The notes beneath the pieces are model-generated. The model worked only from the letters and a program-made list of their open reading frames with translations. It was not told the DNA's origin and did not search any database. 64,000 nt of DNA from Betaproteobacteria bacterium (lineage in GTDB: Bacteria; Pseudomonadota; Gammaproteobacteria; Burkholderiales; Burkholderiaceae_C). A program made the translations under genes and the position numbers. Positions 25,731-34,191 of the stretch are shown piece by piece; the stretch's first letter is position 1; each line of letters opens with the position of its first letter. The stretch covers positions 1 through 64,000 of the forward strand of contig VGHB01000010.1 in assembly GCA_016868355.1 (NCBI GenBank). Direction: 5' to 3'.

Positions 25731-27185
25731 ATGCCTGCATTACCCGACCCGAGCAAACTGCCCATCGAGCGGGTGCGTAATCCACGCACCGGCGAACTCG
25801 ACTATGCCATGCCGGTCTACGGCCCTGCCGAGGCGCAGGCCGTTGTCGACACACTTCGCGCTGCACAGCCGGCCTGGTCCGCGCGCTCCGTTACCGAGCG
25901 GCTGGCCGTGCTCGAAGCGCTGGCTCATGCGCTATTGGCGCAGCCCGCCGCTCTGATCGACGCCATCAGCATTGACACCGGCCGCCGCGCCGAGAGCGTG
26001 ATTGAGCTGCATAGCGTAGTCGGGATCCTGAGGCGATGGGTCGAAGAAACACCGGCCTTGCTGGCGTTGCCGCAGCAGAGTCGCTCACGCACGGCTCACA
26101 TTTCGATCGAGCAGCGCAGCGTGCCCTACGGCGTGGCGGTAATGATCAGCCCCTGGAACTTTCCGCTGCTTCTCTCGCTGATCGACGCTGTGCCGGCGCT
26201 TGCCGCGGGCAACGCGGTACTGATCAAGCCTTCCGAGGCGACACCCCGTTTCGTGCCGGTGCTGCGCGAACTGATCGCCGGCGTGCCGGGCCTGGCTGCA
26301 GTGTTGCAGCTGGTGACCGGACCTGGCAGCACCGGCGAAGCGCTTGTGCGTGCCTGCGACATGGTGTGTTTTACCGGAAGTGTGAAAACCGGCCGCCGCG
26401 TAGCCGCGGTTGCCGCTGAGGCCTTCGTGCCGGCGCATCTGGAGCTTGGCGGCAAGGACCCGGCCATCGTCTGCGCCGATGCCGACCTGCCGCGCGCCGC
26501 GCGTGCCCTGGCCTGGGGCAGCATGGGCAGCGCCGGGCAGAGCTGCATGTCGATCGAACGCTGTTACGTCGAGCGCTGCGTGCTGCCGCAGTTCCTCGAA
26601 CGGCTCACGGCCGAGGTCGGCGCGCTGCGCCACGCTTGGCCGCAGGCCAGCTCCGGCCCGATCGGTCCGATCATCGCGGCGGTGCAGGAGCCCGTCGTCC
26701 GGCGCCACCTCGAAGAAGCTCTGGCCCAGGGAGCACGCGCGCTCACCGGGGGCCGTGTTGTCAACCATGGCGGCGGCGCCTGGTGCGAGCCCACGGTCTT
26801 GGTCGATGTGCACCACGGCATGGCGGTGATGCGCGAAGAAAGCTTTGCCGCTATCCTGCCCGTGATCGCCTTCAACAGCGACGACGAGGCCGTGGCGCTG
26901 GCCAACGACAGCGAATACGGCCTATCGGCCTGCGTGTTCAGCAGCGACCTGGACCGCGCGCGCCGCATTGCGGGTCGTTTGCAGGCTGGTGCGGTCTCGA
27001 TTAACGATGCCGCGCTGACTGCAATGGTCTACGACGCCGCCAAGCAGAGCTTCAAGATGAGCGGCCTTGGTGGCAGCCGAATGGGCGGCGCCAGCCTTGC
27101 CCGCTTCTACCGGCAGCAGGCTTTTCTTATCAACGATGGCACGCCCTCGCCCTGGTGGTTTCCAGCGGCGGACCAGGCGAGCTGA
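25731..27185 (+). CDS. aldehyde dehydrogenase family protein
   Basis: A 484-residue NAD(P)-dependent aldehyde dehydrogenase. The frame opens far upstream, but the ATG at 25731, 25 bp after the amine oxidase stop, gives the normal family length. ISPWNFPLLLSLIDAVPALA is the cofactor region, Glu238 in HLELGGKDP the general base, and Cys272 in SAGQSCMSIER the nucleophile. It would oxidise the aldehyde produced by the neighbouring amine oxidase to a carboxylic acid. The specific aldehyde is not readable from the sequence. Confidence 0.9.
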   Translation: MPALPDPSKLPIERVRNPRTGELDYAMPVYGPAEAQAVVDTLRAAQPAWSARSVTERLAVLEALAHALLAQPAALIDAISIDTGRRAESVIELHSVVGILRRWVEETPALLALPQQSRSRTAHISIEQRSVPYGVAVMISPWNFPLLLSLIDAVPALAAGNAVLIKPSEATPRFVPVLRELIAGVPGLAAVLQLVTGPGSTGEALVRACDMVCFTGSVKTGRRVAAVAAEAFVPAHLELGGKDPAIVCADADLPRAARALAWGSMGSAGQSCMSIERCYVERCVLPQFLERLTAEVGALRHAWPQASSGPIGPIIAAVQEPVVRRHLEEALAQGARALTGGRVVNHGGGAWCEPTVLVDVHHGMAVMREESFAAILPVIAFNSDDEAVALANDSEYGLSACVFSSDLDRARRIAGRLQAGAVSINDAALTAMVYDAAKQSFKMSGLGGSRMGGASLARFYRQQAFLINDGTPSPWWFPAADQAS

Positions 27186-27205
27186 TAAACCCAGGATCAC
27201 TAAAA

Positions 27206-27889
27206 ATGGAACTCTCCGACAAGACCGCGCGCCAAATCTGGGGCGACGTCAAGGCTAACCCCAACCGTGCGCGGTTCGGTTATGGCCATAAGGCGGTGCT
27301 GGTCAACATCGACTTCCAGCGCGCCTACACCAAGGTGGCCGAATTCAAGACCGCCTACGAAACCGACCCGCGGCAAATCGAACATGTCAACATCCTGGCC
27401 GAGCGCTTCAGACGCCTGGGCTGGCCGGTGGTGTGGACACACGTCGCCTATGCCGACAGCGGCGAGGACGCCGGCGTTTGGGGCACGCGCACGAACACGC
27501 CCGACAGCCTGCAGAACATCAAGCACGGCAGTCGCCGCGCCGAGTTCGACGAGCGCTGCTGCATCGAACACGGTCGTGACCTCGTTTATAACAAGCGTAT
27601 GGCCTCGGCCTTCTTCGAAACGCCGCTGCAGAGCCTGCTCGTCTGGCACCAGGTCGACACGGTGGTCATCACCGGCGGTAGCACCTCGGGCTGCGTGCGC
27701 GCCACGGCGGTGGAGTCGCTGTCGCGCGGCTACCGAACCATCGTCCCCGAACAGTGTGTGGCCGACAAGCACGAGAGCTACCACTTCGCCAACCTCACCG
27801 ACCTGATGCTGAAGTACGCTGATGTGGTGGATGTGGCCGAGACCGTCTCCTGGCTTGATGGCTGCATCACTGGGGGAGCAGCGCGGTGA
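27206..27889 (+). CDS. isochorismatase-fold amidohydrolase (carbamoylsarcosine/maleamate amidase-like)
   Basis: A 227-residue cysteine hydrolase. The Asp-Lys-Cys triad is clear: Asp36 in VLVNIDFQRAY, Lys130 in VYNKRMASAFFETPL and Cys163 in TSGCVRATAVES. The spacing is close to that of N-carbamoylsarcosine amidohydrolase (Asp51, Lys144, Cys177). The branch also contains maleamate amidohydrolase and ureidoacrylate hydrolase. It should release ammonia from a linear amide or ureide. Its stop overlaps the GTG start of a cyclic-imide-hydrolase-like gene, so ring opening followed by amide hydrolysis is an attractive two-step reading. Confidence 0.85.
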   Translation: MELSDKTARQIWGDVKANPNRARFGYGHKAVLVNIDFQRAYTKVAEFKTAYETDPRQIEHVNILAERFRRLGWPVVWTHVAYADSGEDAGVWGTRTNTPDSLQNIKHGSRRAEFDERCCIEHGRDLVYNKRMASAFFETPLQSLLVWHQVDTVVITGGSTSGCVRATAVESLSRGYRTIVPEQCVADKHESYHFANLTDLMLKYADVVDVAETVSWLDGCITGGAAR

Positions 27890-28824
27890 AGGCCGATCCC
27901 GGCCTCTACGCACACTGGCCCTACGGCTTGGCACGCGAGCGGCCGCGTATCACTTGGCCCGGTGGCGCACGGCTGGCGTTTTGGGTGGCTCCCAACATCG
28001 AGTTCTACGAGCTTGACCCGCCGAAGAACCCGCAACGCGCCGCTTGGCCGCACCCTTATCCCGCCGTGCCCGGGTATTCGACCCGGGATTGGGGCAACCG
28101 CGTCGGTCACATGCGGCAGATGAAGTTGCTTGATAAGTACGGAGTTCGTGGCTCGATCTCCCTTTCCACGGCGCTCATCGACCACCACCCTGAGATAGTC
28201 GCGATGTGCCGCGAACGAAACTGGGAGTTCTTCACCCACGGGATTTACAACACCCGCTACACCTACGGCATGAGCGAAGCGCAGGAGCGCGCGATGATTC
28301 TCGACTCAATTGAGAGCATCGAACGTGCCGTCGGCTGCCGGCCTGCCGGCTACCTGGCGCCCGCGCTGTCGCACAGCGAGGTGACGGTGGACCTGTTCGC
28401 CGAGCTTGGCGGCCTGTACACCTGCGATCTGTTCCATGACGACCAGCCGACACCGGTGCGGGTGCGCAGCGGTAAGCCCTTCGTCTCGGTGCCGTACTCG
28501 CTGGAGCTCAACGACACTATCGTCTACGTCGTCAACAAGATCGAGCCGCGGCGTTATGGCCAGATGATCAAGGACGCGTTCGACCGGCTCTACGCCGAAG
28601 GTGCTGACAGCGGTACCGTAATGTGCATCCCCACGCACAACTACCAGGTCAGCTGCCCGCACCGCTTGAAGGCCTTCGAGGAGGCGCTGGAGTACGTCAC
28701 CGGCCACAGAGGCGTGTGGTTGAGTACAGGGCGTGAGATCGCTGAGCACTACCTCGCCCATCACCATGCCGCCGCTGTGGCAGCGGGCGCGCTGGCCGGC
28801 CTGCCGATCACGGTGAGCGCTTGA
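27886..28824 (+). CDS. polysaccharide deacetylase-fold hydrolase (cyclic imide hydrolase/PuuE-like), copy 2
   Basis: A 312-residue NodB-fold protein starting at GTG 27886, which overlaps the previous stop (GTGA). It has ITWPGGARLAFWVAPNIEFY, STRDWGNRVGHMRQMKLLDK, FFTHGIYNTRYTYGM and CIPTHNYQVSCPHRL. There is no signal peptide. The WPGGARLAFW opening and the DWGNRVG segment are shared with copy 3 at 28829. This group is related to allantoinases and cyclic imide hydrolases. It probably opens a cyclic amide or ureide whose product is used by the adjacent D-K-C amidohydrolase. Confidence 0.8.
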   Translation: MKADPGLYAHWPYGLARERPRITWPGGARLAFWVAPNIEFYELDPPKNPQRAAWPHPYPAVPGYSTRDWGNRVGHMRQMKLLDKYGVRGSISLSTALIDHHPEIVAMCRERNWEFFTHGIYNTRYTYGMSEAQERAMILDSIESIERAVGCRPAGYLAPALSHSEVTVDLFAELGGLYTCDLFHDDQPTPVRVRSGKPFVSVPYSLELNDTIVYVVNKIEPRRYGQMIKDAFDRLYAEGADSGTVMCIPTHNYQVSCPHRLKAFEEALEYVTGHRGVWLSTGREIAEHYLAHHHAAAVAAGALAGLPITVSA

Positions 28825-28828
28825 AGCC

Positions 28829-29758
28829 ATGGCTCTGGACGACTCCTACCTCCAGTACCTGCGCCGCCGCCGCGGCATGGACCACGACTTCTACGAATTC
28901 AGCCTGCTCACTGAGCGCAAACCGGTGGCTTGGCCGGGTGGCGCCAAGCTTGCTCTTTGGGTTAACGTGAGCCTGGAGCACTTTCCGCTTAACCCGGTCG
29001 GCAAGCCGGTGAAGCTGCCGGGCAACATGACGATGCCGTACCCCGACCTGCGGCACTATACGCTGCGCGACTACGGCAACCGGGTCGGCATCTACCGTGT
29101 GCTCGATGCGCTCAAGGCGTACGATGTGCAAGCGAGCTTCGCGATCAATGCTGAACTCGTTGAGCGAGCGCCAGCCCTGGTGCAGCATCTGCTACAACAC
29201 GGCGGCGAGTGGCTGGGCCACTCGTGGAACATGGATAGCGCCCACGCCGGGGGCCTGGCCGAAGCCGACGAAGCCGCGTTGATTGAACGCTCGCTCACCA
29301 CCCTGCGCGCCGCCAGTGGCCAGCCCGTGCGCGGATGGCTCTCGCCGGGCAAACTACAAAGTGCCCGGACGCCTGAGTTGCTGGTGGCGCACGGCGTCGA
29401 CTACATGGCCGACTGGGTTAACGATGAACTGCCCTACCGCTTCCACGCCCACAACGGTAGCCTGTGGAACATGGGTCTGGCGACCGAAATAGAGGACCGC
29501 TTCGTTATCCTCGATAACCAGCACAGCGAGGCAAGCTGGGCCCAGCAGGCGGTTGACGCGGCCGAGATGCTGCTGGCCGAAGCAGGCGAGCAGGGCGGCC
29601 GGCTGCTCACGATATCGCTTCATCCGTGGGTGATCGGCCAGCCGCACCGGATCAAGCACCTCGAAACGCTCCTGGCGCACTTGTCGCGTTTGCCAGGCGT
29701 TTGGAGTGCGATGCCGGGGCAGATCCTCGACGCCTGGGTGGCGCAGCAGGCCACTTGA
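28829..29758 (+). CDS. polysaccharide deacetylase-fold hydrolase (cyclic imide hydrolase/PuuE-like), copy 3
   Basis: A 309-residue paralogue of copy 2, starting 4 bp after it. It shows WPGGAKLALWVNVSLEHFPL, LRDYGNRVGIYRVLDALKAY, WLGHSWNMDSAHAGGL, a SLHPWVIGQPHRI motif and a cytoplasmic N-terminus. Copies 2 and 3 keep the same framework but differ around the likely metal/substrate positions (HNYQVSCPHR versus HPWVIGQPHR). They may act on different rings or form a hetero-oligomer. It is the last gene of the plus operon behind operator copy 4. Confidence 0.8.
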   Translation: MALDDSYLQYLRRRRGMDHDFYEFSLLTERKPVAWPGGAKLALWVNVSLEHFPLNPVGKPVKLPGNMTMPYPDLRHYTLRDYGNRVGIYRVLDALKAYDVQASFAINAELVERAPALVQHLLQHGGEWLGHSWNMDSAHAGGLAEADEAALIERSLTTLRAASGQPVRGWLSPGKLQSARTPELLVAHGVDYMADWVNDELPYRFHAHNGSLWNMGLATEIEDRFVILDNQHSEASWAQQAVDAAEMLLAEAGEQGGRLLTISLHPWVIGQPHRIKHLETLLAHLSRLPGVWSAMPGQILDAWVAQQAT

Positions 29759-29829
29759 CACGGGCCGGGAGCCCCGCGGGCCAATACCTGGGGAACCCGC
29801 ATGGACAAGTTGCGACAAATCACGGATAT

Positions 29830-29841
29830 TTGTCCGGACAA
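29830..29841. promoter_or_regulatory. operator copy 5 (TTGTCCGGACAA)
   Basis: A perfect match and perfect palindrome, 25 bp upstream of the TonB receptor ATG. It separates the receptor gene from the preceding operon, so the receptor is likely induced by the same signal. Confidence 0.8.
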
Positions 29842-29866
29842 CTTTCCCACATGCGGAGATTAACCG

Positions 29867-32368
29867 ATGAAAAGCCGCCTAGCCAAAACCTATGTCCTGC
29901 GCCCCCTGCCCAGAGGTGGCGGCTTGCGTTCGCGGCGTTTCATGCCGGGCGCGCTTGCTCTGGCCGCTGCGATCGCTGCCGGTGGCGGCTTGCCGGCCCT
30001 GGCCCAAGGGACGGCCAGCGCCGAAGACAGCAACACGGAGACCATCACCGTCACCGCCCGCCGGGTCGACGAACGCATCATCGACGTTCCCTTGTCGATC
30101 CGCGCGCTCTCGGGTCGCGACCTGGCCGACCGCGGCATCACGAGCCTGACTGACCTTGCAGCCTTCGTGCCCGGCATTGCATATTCGCCCGATTTCGGCC
30201 GGGTCGCGGAGCGTCCGGTGGTGCGCGGCATCTCGGCCCTGCGACCGGAGGCGCCGCAGCCGGTGTCGGTGTTCATAGATGGCATCTTCTTGCGCGAAGG
30301 TGCGCTCTCGCTGCTGCTGGACGACGCACAGCGCGTTGAGGTGATCAAGGGCCCGCAGTCGGCGCTGTATGGCCGCAGCACCTACGCCGGGGCAATCAAC
30401 TACATCACCGTTAGGCCCGGCAATGAGATGAAGGGCACGGCCACCGTGACGCTGGCCGGCGCTGAGGAGTACTCGGCTTTTGCCGCACTGACGGTGCCGC
30501 TGAAACAGGATACCGCCTCGATGCGCATCAAGGCTCGATCCAGCGGCTTCGGCGGCCAGTACACCAACACGCAGACCGGCAACAAGATCGGCACCGAGAG
30601 CAATAACGCCGTCGGCGCTGTGATCTCGCAGACACCGAGCAAGAACTTGGATATGGTCTTAAGCCTGGACCGTTCGACGGTTCGGGACGGCTTGTTCAAC
30701 GCCACCGTGCGCACCGTACCGACACAAAGCCCACCGGGCTTCGTGACGAGCCAGAACAACAGCACCAACAAGCCCAACGGCGCGCTGTGCAATGGCCGTA
30801 CGATCAATATCGTCGGTAACAACGCGCAGGGCCTGCCGGATGCCGCTGTGGCGCCCACCGCCGCAAATCGCGCCAACGGCTGGCCCTGCGGTGCGGCCAG
30901 CTTCACTGGGACCACGGTCACGCGCAATGAAAACGATCTGGCCAACTACACCGACCCTTCAACCGGCATCAGCTACGGTAACATCGCCGGGCTCGACCGC
31001 ACAATCAACCGCCTGGGTTTCACGCTGAACTGGGATCTTGGTGGCTACGCGCTCACCGCGCAGACCGGCTGGACCCGGCAGTTCACGGCGGTCGGAGCCG
31101 ACCAGAGCTACAACGGCACGCGCTTCTCCATCGCTGGAGCGTCCTGGCTCAGCTACAACCGCGACAACCTGACTTACTGGTCGCAAGAGGTGCGCCTGAC
31201 CTCGCCTGAGGACCGCGCGCTGACTTGGCTTGTCGGAGCCTTCATCTACGACGAACAAGGCAACGGTGAAAGCGCCGGCGGCGTCATCGCACGCGGCCCC
31301 AACAACACCATCGTCCCGACCTCAATGCGCCCGGTTCCCGGCAGCGCCACGACGAACTCCGCGCCCTTCGCGCGCATGCAGTACGCGTTTAGCAAGGCCT
31401 TGCGTATGTCGTTTGAGGGTCGCTACAACAAGGAAACGGTCGAAGTGGTGGGCACGCCGCTGGGTACGGCCACCGTCGGCGCCGGCACTTGCGTCGCTGG
31501 GAAGGTCTGCGTCGTCTCGGGCAAGCGCACCTTCACCGACTTCTCGCCGCGCTTCACGGTGGATTTCAAGCCAAGCAAGGACTCTCTCCTCTATGGCCAG
31601 GCCGCGCGCGGCAGCAAGAGCGGCGGTTTCAACACCTCTGCCGGTATCCCGGCCAGCCAGTTTGCCTATGAGGGCGAGATCATCAATTCGACCGAGCTTG
31701 GCTACAAGGCGGCCTTGGGTGGCAGCCTAGGCTTCAGCGTCGCGCTGTACCGCAACAACATCGAAAATCTCCAACTCTCCAACATCATCACCATCATCAA
31801 CCCGTTTTCGACCAACCCGGCACAGCCCTCGGCGAGTACGGTCACCATAGTCAACAACGTTGGCAAGGCGCGCACGCAGGGTGTCGAGTTCGATCTTTCC
31901 TGGCGCGCCGCCGAGTGGGTGACCCTGGCTGCCAACTACGGCTTCACCGACGCCAAGGCGCTGCAGGGTACCGAGGTCACCAACGGCACAGTCTTCGGTG
32001 GCAACATGAGCGTGGCTGGCTTCACGCTGCCGCGGTCGCCCAGGCACTCTGGTGCGATGTCGGCGGCAATCGACTTGCCCTTTACGGGTAATGTGCGCTT
32101 CACGGGACGCGCCGACCTGACCTACCAGAGCCGTCGGTACGCGGAGATACAGAATATGGTCTGGGCCGACCCGTACAGGCGTCTGAACCTCAGTACGGGC
32201 CTGCGCGGCAAGGACTGGTCGGCGCGGCTGTGGGTAAAGAACGCCTTGAATGACGACACCTCGCTCAACGGCTTTCGCTACCTCGACCCGGTGACCTTCC
32301 GCCGCACGGCGGTGGACTTCCTGCCGCGGCTGCGCCAGATTGGCCTGACCGGTACGTTCGATTTCTGA
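29867..32368 (+). CDS. TonB-dependent outer-membrane receptor
   Basis: An 833-residue receptor with a leader ending near LPALAQ, a TonB-box-like stretch TETITVTARRVDERIIDVPL, a plug with GIAYSPDFGRVAERPVVRGI and VEVIKGPQSALYGRSTYAGA, and a beta-barrel ending in the aromatic terminus GTFDF. Such receptors import substrates too large or too rare for porins, using TonB energy. The plug resembles catabolic receptors common in sphingomonads more than siderophore receptors, as far as I can judge by eye. It is co-transcribed with the CpeT-like gene (TGATG overlap). The substrate is probably the starting compound of the pathway. Confidence 0.92.
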   Translation: MKSRLAKTYVLRPLPRGGGLRSRRFMPGALALAAAIAAGGGLPALAQGTASAEDSNTETITVTARRVDERIIDVPLSIRALSGRDLADRGITSLTDLAAFVPGIAYSPDFGRVAERPVVRGISALRPEAPQPVSVFIDGIFLREGALSLLLDDAQRVEVIKGPQSALYGRSTYAGAINYITVRPGNEMKGTATVTLAGAEEYSAFAALTVPLKQDTASMRIKARSSGFGGQYTNTQTGNKIGTESNNAVGAVISQTPSKNLDMVLSLDRSTVRDGLFNATVRTVPTQSPPGFVTSQNNSTNKPNGALCNGRTINIVGNNAQGLPDAAVAPTAANRANGWPCGAASFTGTTVTRNENDLANYTDPSTGISYGNIAGLDRTINRLGFTLNWDLGGYALTAQTGWTRQFTAVGADQSYNGTRFSIAGASWLSYNRDNLTYWSQEVRLTSPEDRALTWLVGAFIYDEQGNGESAGGVIARGPNNTIVPTSMRPVPGSATTNSAPFARMQYAFSKALRMSFEGRYNKETVEVVGTPLGTATVGAGTCVAGKVCVVSGKRTFTDFSPRFTVDFKPSKDSLLYGQAARGSKSGGFNTSAGIPASQFAYEGEIINSTELGYKAALGGSLGFSVALYRNNIENLQLSNIITIINPFSTNPAQPSASTVTIVNNVGKARTQGVEFDLSWRAAEWVTLAANYGFTDAKALQGTEVTNGTVFGGNMSVAGFTLPRSPRHSGAMSAAIDLPFTGNVRFTGRADLTYQSRRYAEIQNMVWADPYRRLNLSTGLRGKDWSARLWVKNALNDDTSLNGFRYLDPVTFRRTAVDFLPRLRQIGLTGTFDF

Positions 32369-33264
32369 TGCACCTGCCCCGCGCCGCTCGGCCTGCCCGC
32401 CTGCTGGCAGGCTCGGTGTCGCTGGTGGCTGCCGTGGCTGCGTGCGCGCAGACGCCACTTTGGCTGGCTGGTGAGTGGAACAACCACGAACAGGTCTGGC
32501 AGCAACGCATCGACGCCGCTAAGCCTGCCGACGCGGGCGCGGCGCAGCGGCCCTCGGAAGTGCCGCACCGGCAGGCCGTTGTTCGAGCCGGGTCCGACGG
32601 CGCTTGGCGCGTGCAGTGGCACGAGGGCGTACTACACGGCCGAGGTGCGGCCCTTCTCACCCAGAGTTGGCGGGTGACGCTCCCCGAAGGCGGCGCCGGC
32701 ACGGCGCTGCTGAGCGTCGAGGGCTCGGCCTGCAGCGTAGTCCTGGCGCGCAGCGAGGGGCCCGAAGCCTGGGCCGGTGCCAGCGCACCGGGCCAATGCA
32801 CGCTCGCTGGCCAGAAGCGCCGTGTGCAGGCCCGGCTCTCGCCTGGCATGATCGAGTGGCAGGAGCACGCCGAGGGGCAGAACGGCCCGGCCCCGCCACT
32901 GCGCCTGCGCAAGCAGCGCTATTTCGAAGGCTGGGTCTGGTTCCGCAACGCCGGGCCCGGCGCGAGCCCGGACGACAAGGACACCAGCTTCACCGCCCGC
33001 ATTTCGTTGCACAGCGAAGGCCAGCGACTGGTGCTCCAGGGCAAGGATGGTACTGACTCACCCTGGGAGCTGGAGTTCGCGCTGCTGACCTACCAGAACA
33101 CGCGCCGCCCGATCCTGAAATTCGGCCTCGTCGACCGCAGTACGGGCAAGAGCATCAGCTACACTTGGGCCAGCACGGACGCCAGCAACATCGGTTTCAA
33201 CCTCGGCTGGTTTCAGAGCGGGCTGACACTTAGGCCGGAGGGGCAGAATCTGTACGGGAATTGA
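32368..33264 (+). CDS. exported protein, CpcT/CpeT-like (tentative)
   Basis: A 298-residue protein with a hydrophobic leader that ends in VAACAQ, possibly a lipobox. The start of the mature part, PLWLAGEWNNHEQVWQQR, resembles the opening of CpcT/CpeT phycobilin-lyase-like proteins, which are beta-barrels that hold linear tetrapyrroles; the rest matches only loosely. ATG 32368 overlaps the receptor stop (TGATG), so the two are made together. A periplasmic binding or handling step for the imported compound is plausible. The last 35 bp overlap the convergent VOC gene. The family call rests on memory. Confidence 0.5.
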   Translation: MHLPRAARPARLLAGSVSLVAAVAACAQTPLWLAGEWNNHEQVWQQRIDAAKPADAGAAQRPSEVPHRQAVVRAGSDGAWRVQWHEGVLHGRGAALLTQSWRVTLPEGGAGTALLSVEGSACSVVLARSEGPEAWAGASAPGQCTLAGQKRRVQARLSPGMIEWQEHAEGQNGPAPPLRLRKQRYFEGWVWFRNAGPGASPDDKDTSFTARISLHSEGQRLVLQGKDGTDSPWELEFALLTYQNTRRPILKFGLVDRSTGKSISYTWASTDASNIGFNLGWFQSGLTLRPEGQNLYGN

Positions 33265-34138
33265 GCAGGTGCGCGCACTCGAGCCAGGCCCCAGGCGACA
33301 GCTCGCGCAAACCTGCTGTCCTGTCGGCATCCGACCCTTGCATCGTCACCCAGGCCAGCCCCGCAGGCAGGCCTGCGCCCGGGGCGCATGTCGCTGGCCG
33401 CACCTCACCGGCTACTACCTCATCGATCTCGAACAGGCTCTGGCCCGCCCACTGCACGGTGGCCACGGGCCAGCGGGTGTCCAGCGGATGGCCAAGGGCG
33501 CGGTTGAGTACCGTGATGCGGGTATCGAAACGCAGCACCGTACCCGCACCCAGCGTTGTACAGGCCGCAAGCGTGGCCTCGCGCGAGGGCGTCGACAGCA
33601 CGGCGATGAACAACGCCCCCAAGTCCCGTTCAAGCGGCAACGTGGACGACAGCGGAATTACAAACGGCGGCACCGGAGCTTTTACCTGGGTCAGGTACAG
33701 CATCTCGCCCGACGGGCCGACGAGCTGCATCGCGCGGATAGCCGGGCTCACGTCCAAGTCGGCAGCAGGGCCGATGAGCTCGAAGCCGCCGCCGCCGGCC
33801 GCGGCCAACCGTGCCGCGATGGCATCGACGTCGCGCACGAGGATCTCCAGTGCCAGCCAGCCATGTTCACGCCGGGTCGGCCGTGCCGCGGTACCGGGGC
33901 GTTCGATCAGGTGCAGCAACGCTGGCTCGCCGGCCGGGCCCAGCCACAGGTCGCGGCAGCCCGTCAGCGCCACAGCGGCCGGGCCCCAAGCGGCCGCCCG
34001 GTTCGCGTCGATGCGGGCCTCGTCGCTGGGCACCAGGCCCAAGTGGGCGTAGGCGGCCACCAGCGGCGCAAAGTCCGCGACGATCAGGGTCGCATGCCGG
34101 ATCGGGCCGGCCTGGGCTGTCGGGGGATCGGTACTCAC
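33230..34138 (-). CDS. VOC-superfamily protein, two-module
   Basis: A 302-residue protein with two glyoxalase/dioxygenase-type modules. The first begins at IRHATLIVADFAPLVAAYAH and ends near PSGEMLYLTQV; the second follows from ERDLGALFIAVLSTPSREAT. It resembles unassigned ring-cleavage or lyase relatives. Metal ligands cannot be assigned by eye. There is no signal peptide. It is transcribed towards the CpeT-like gene and overlaps its 3' end by 35 bp. Its start is 17 bp from operator copy 6, which it shares with the divergent crotonase gene. Confidence 0.72.
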   Translation of the reverse strand: MSTDPPTAQAGPIRHATLIVADFAPLVAAYAHLGLVPSDEARIDANRAAAWGPAAVALTGCRDLWLGPAGEPALLHLIERPGTAARPTRREHGWLALEILVRDVDAIAARLAAAGGGGFELIGPAADLDVSPAIRAMQLVGPSGEMLYLTQVKAPVPPFVIPLSSTLPLERDLGALFIAVLSTPSREATLAACTTLGAGTVLRFDTRITVLNRALGHPLDTRWPVATVQWAGQSLFEIDEVVAGEVRPATCAPGAGLPAGLAWVTMQGSDADRTAGLRELSPGAWLECAHLLNSRTDSAPPA

Positions 34139-34155
34139 GCCGTGAACCCGTGGAT

Positions 34156-34167
34156 TTGTCCGAACAA
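34156..34167. promoter_or_regulatory. operator copy 6 (TTGTCCGAACAA)
   Basis: Matches the consensus at every fixed position. It lies in the 53-bp gap between the divergent VOC gene (start 34138) and crotonase gene (start 34192) and is placed to control both. Confidence 0.8.
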
Positions 34168-34191
34168 GTTTATCCGTTTAGGCTTAGCTCC

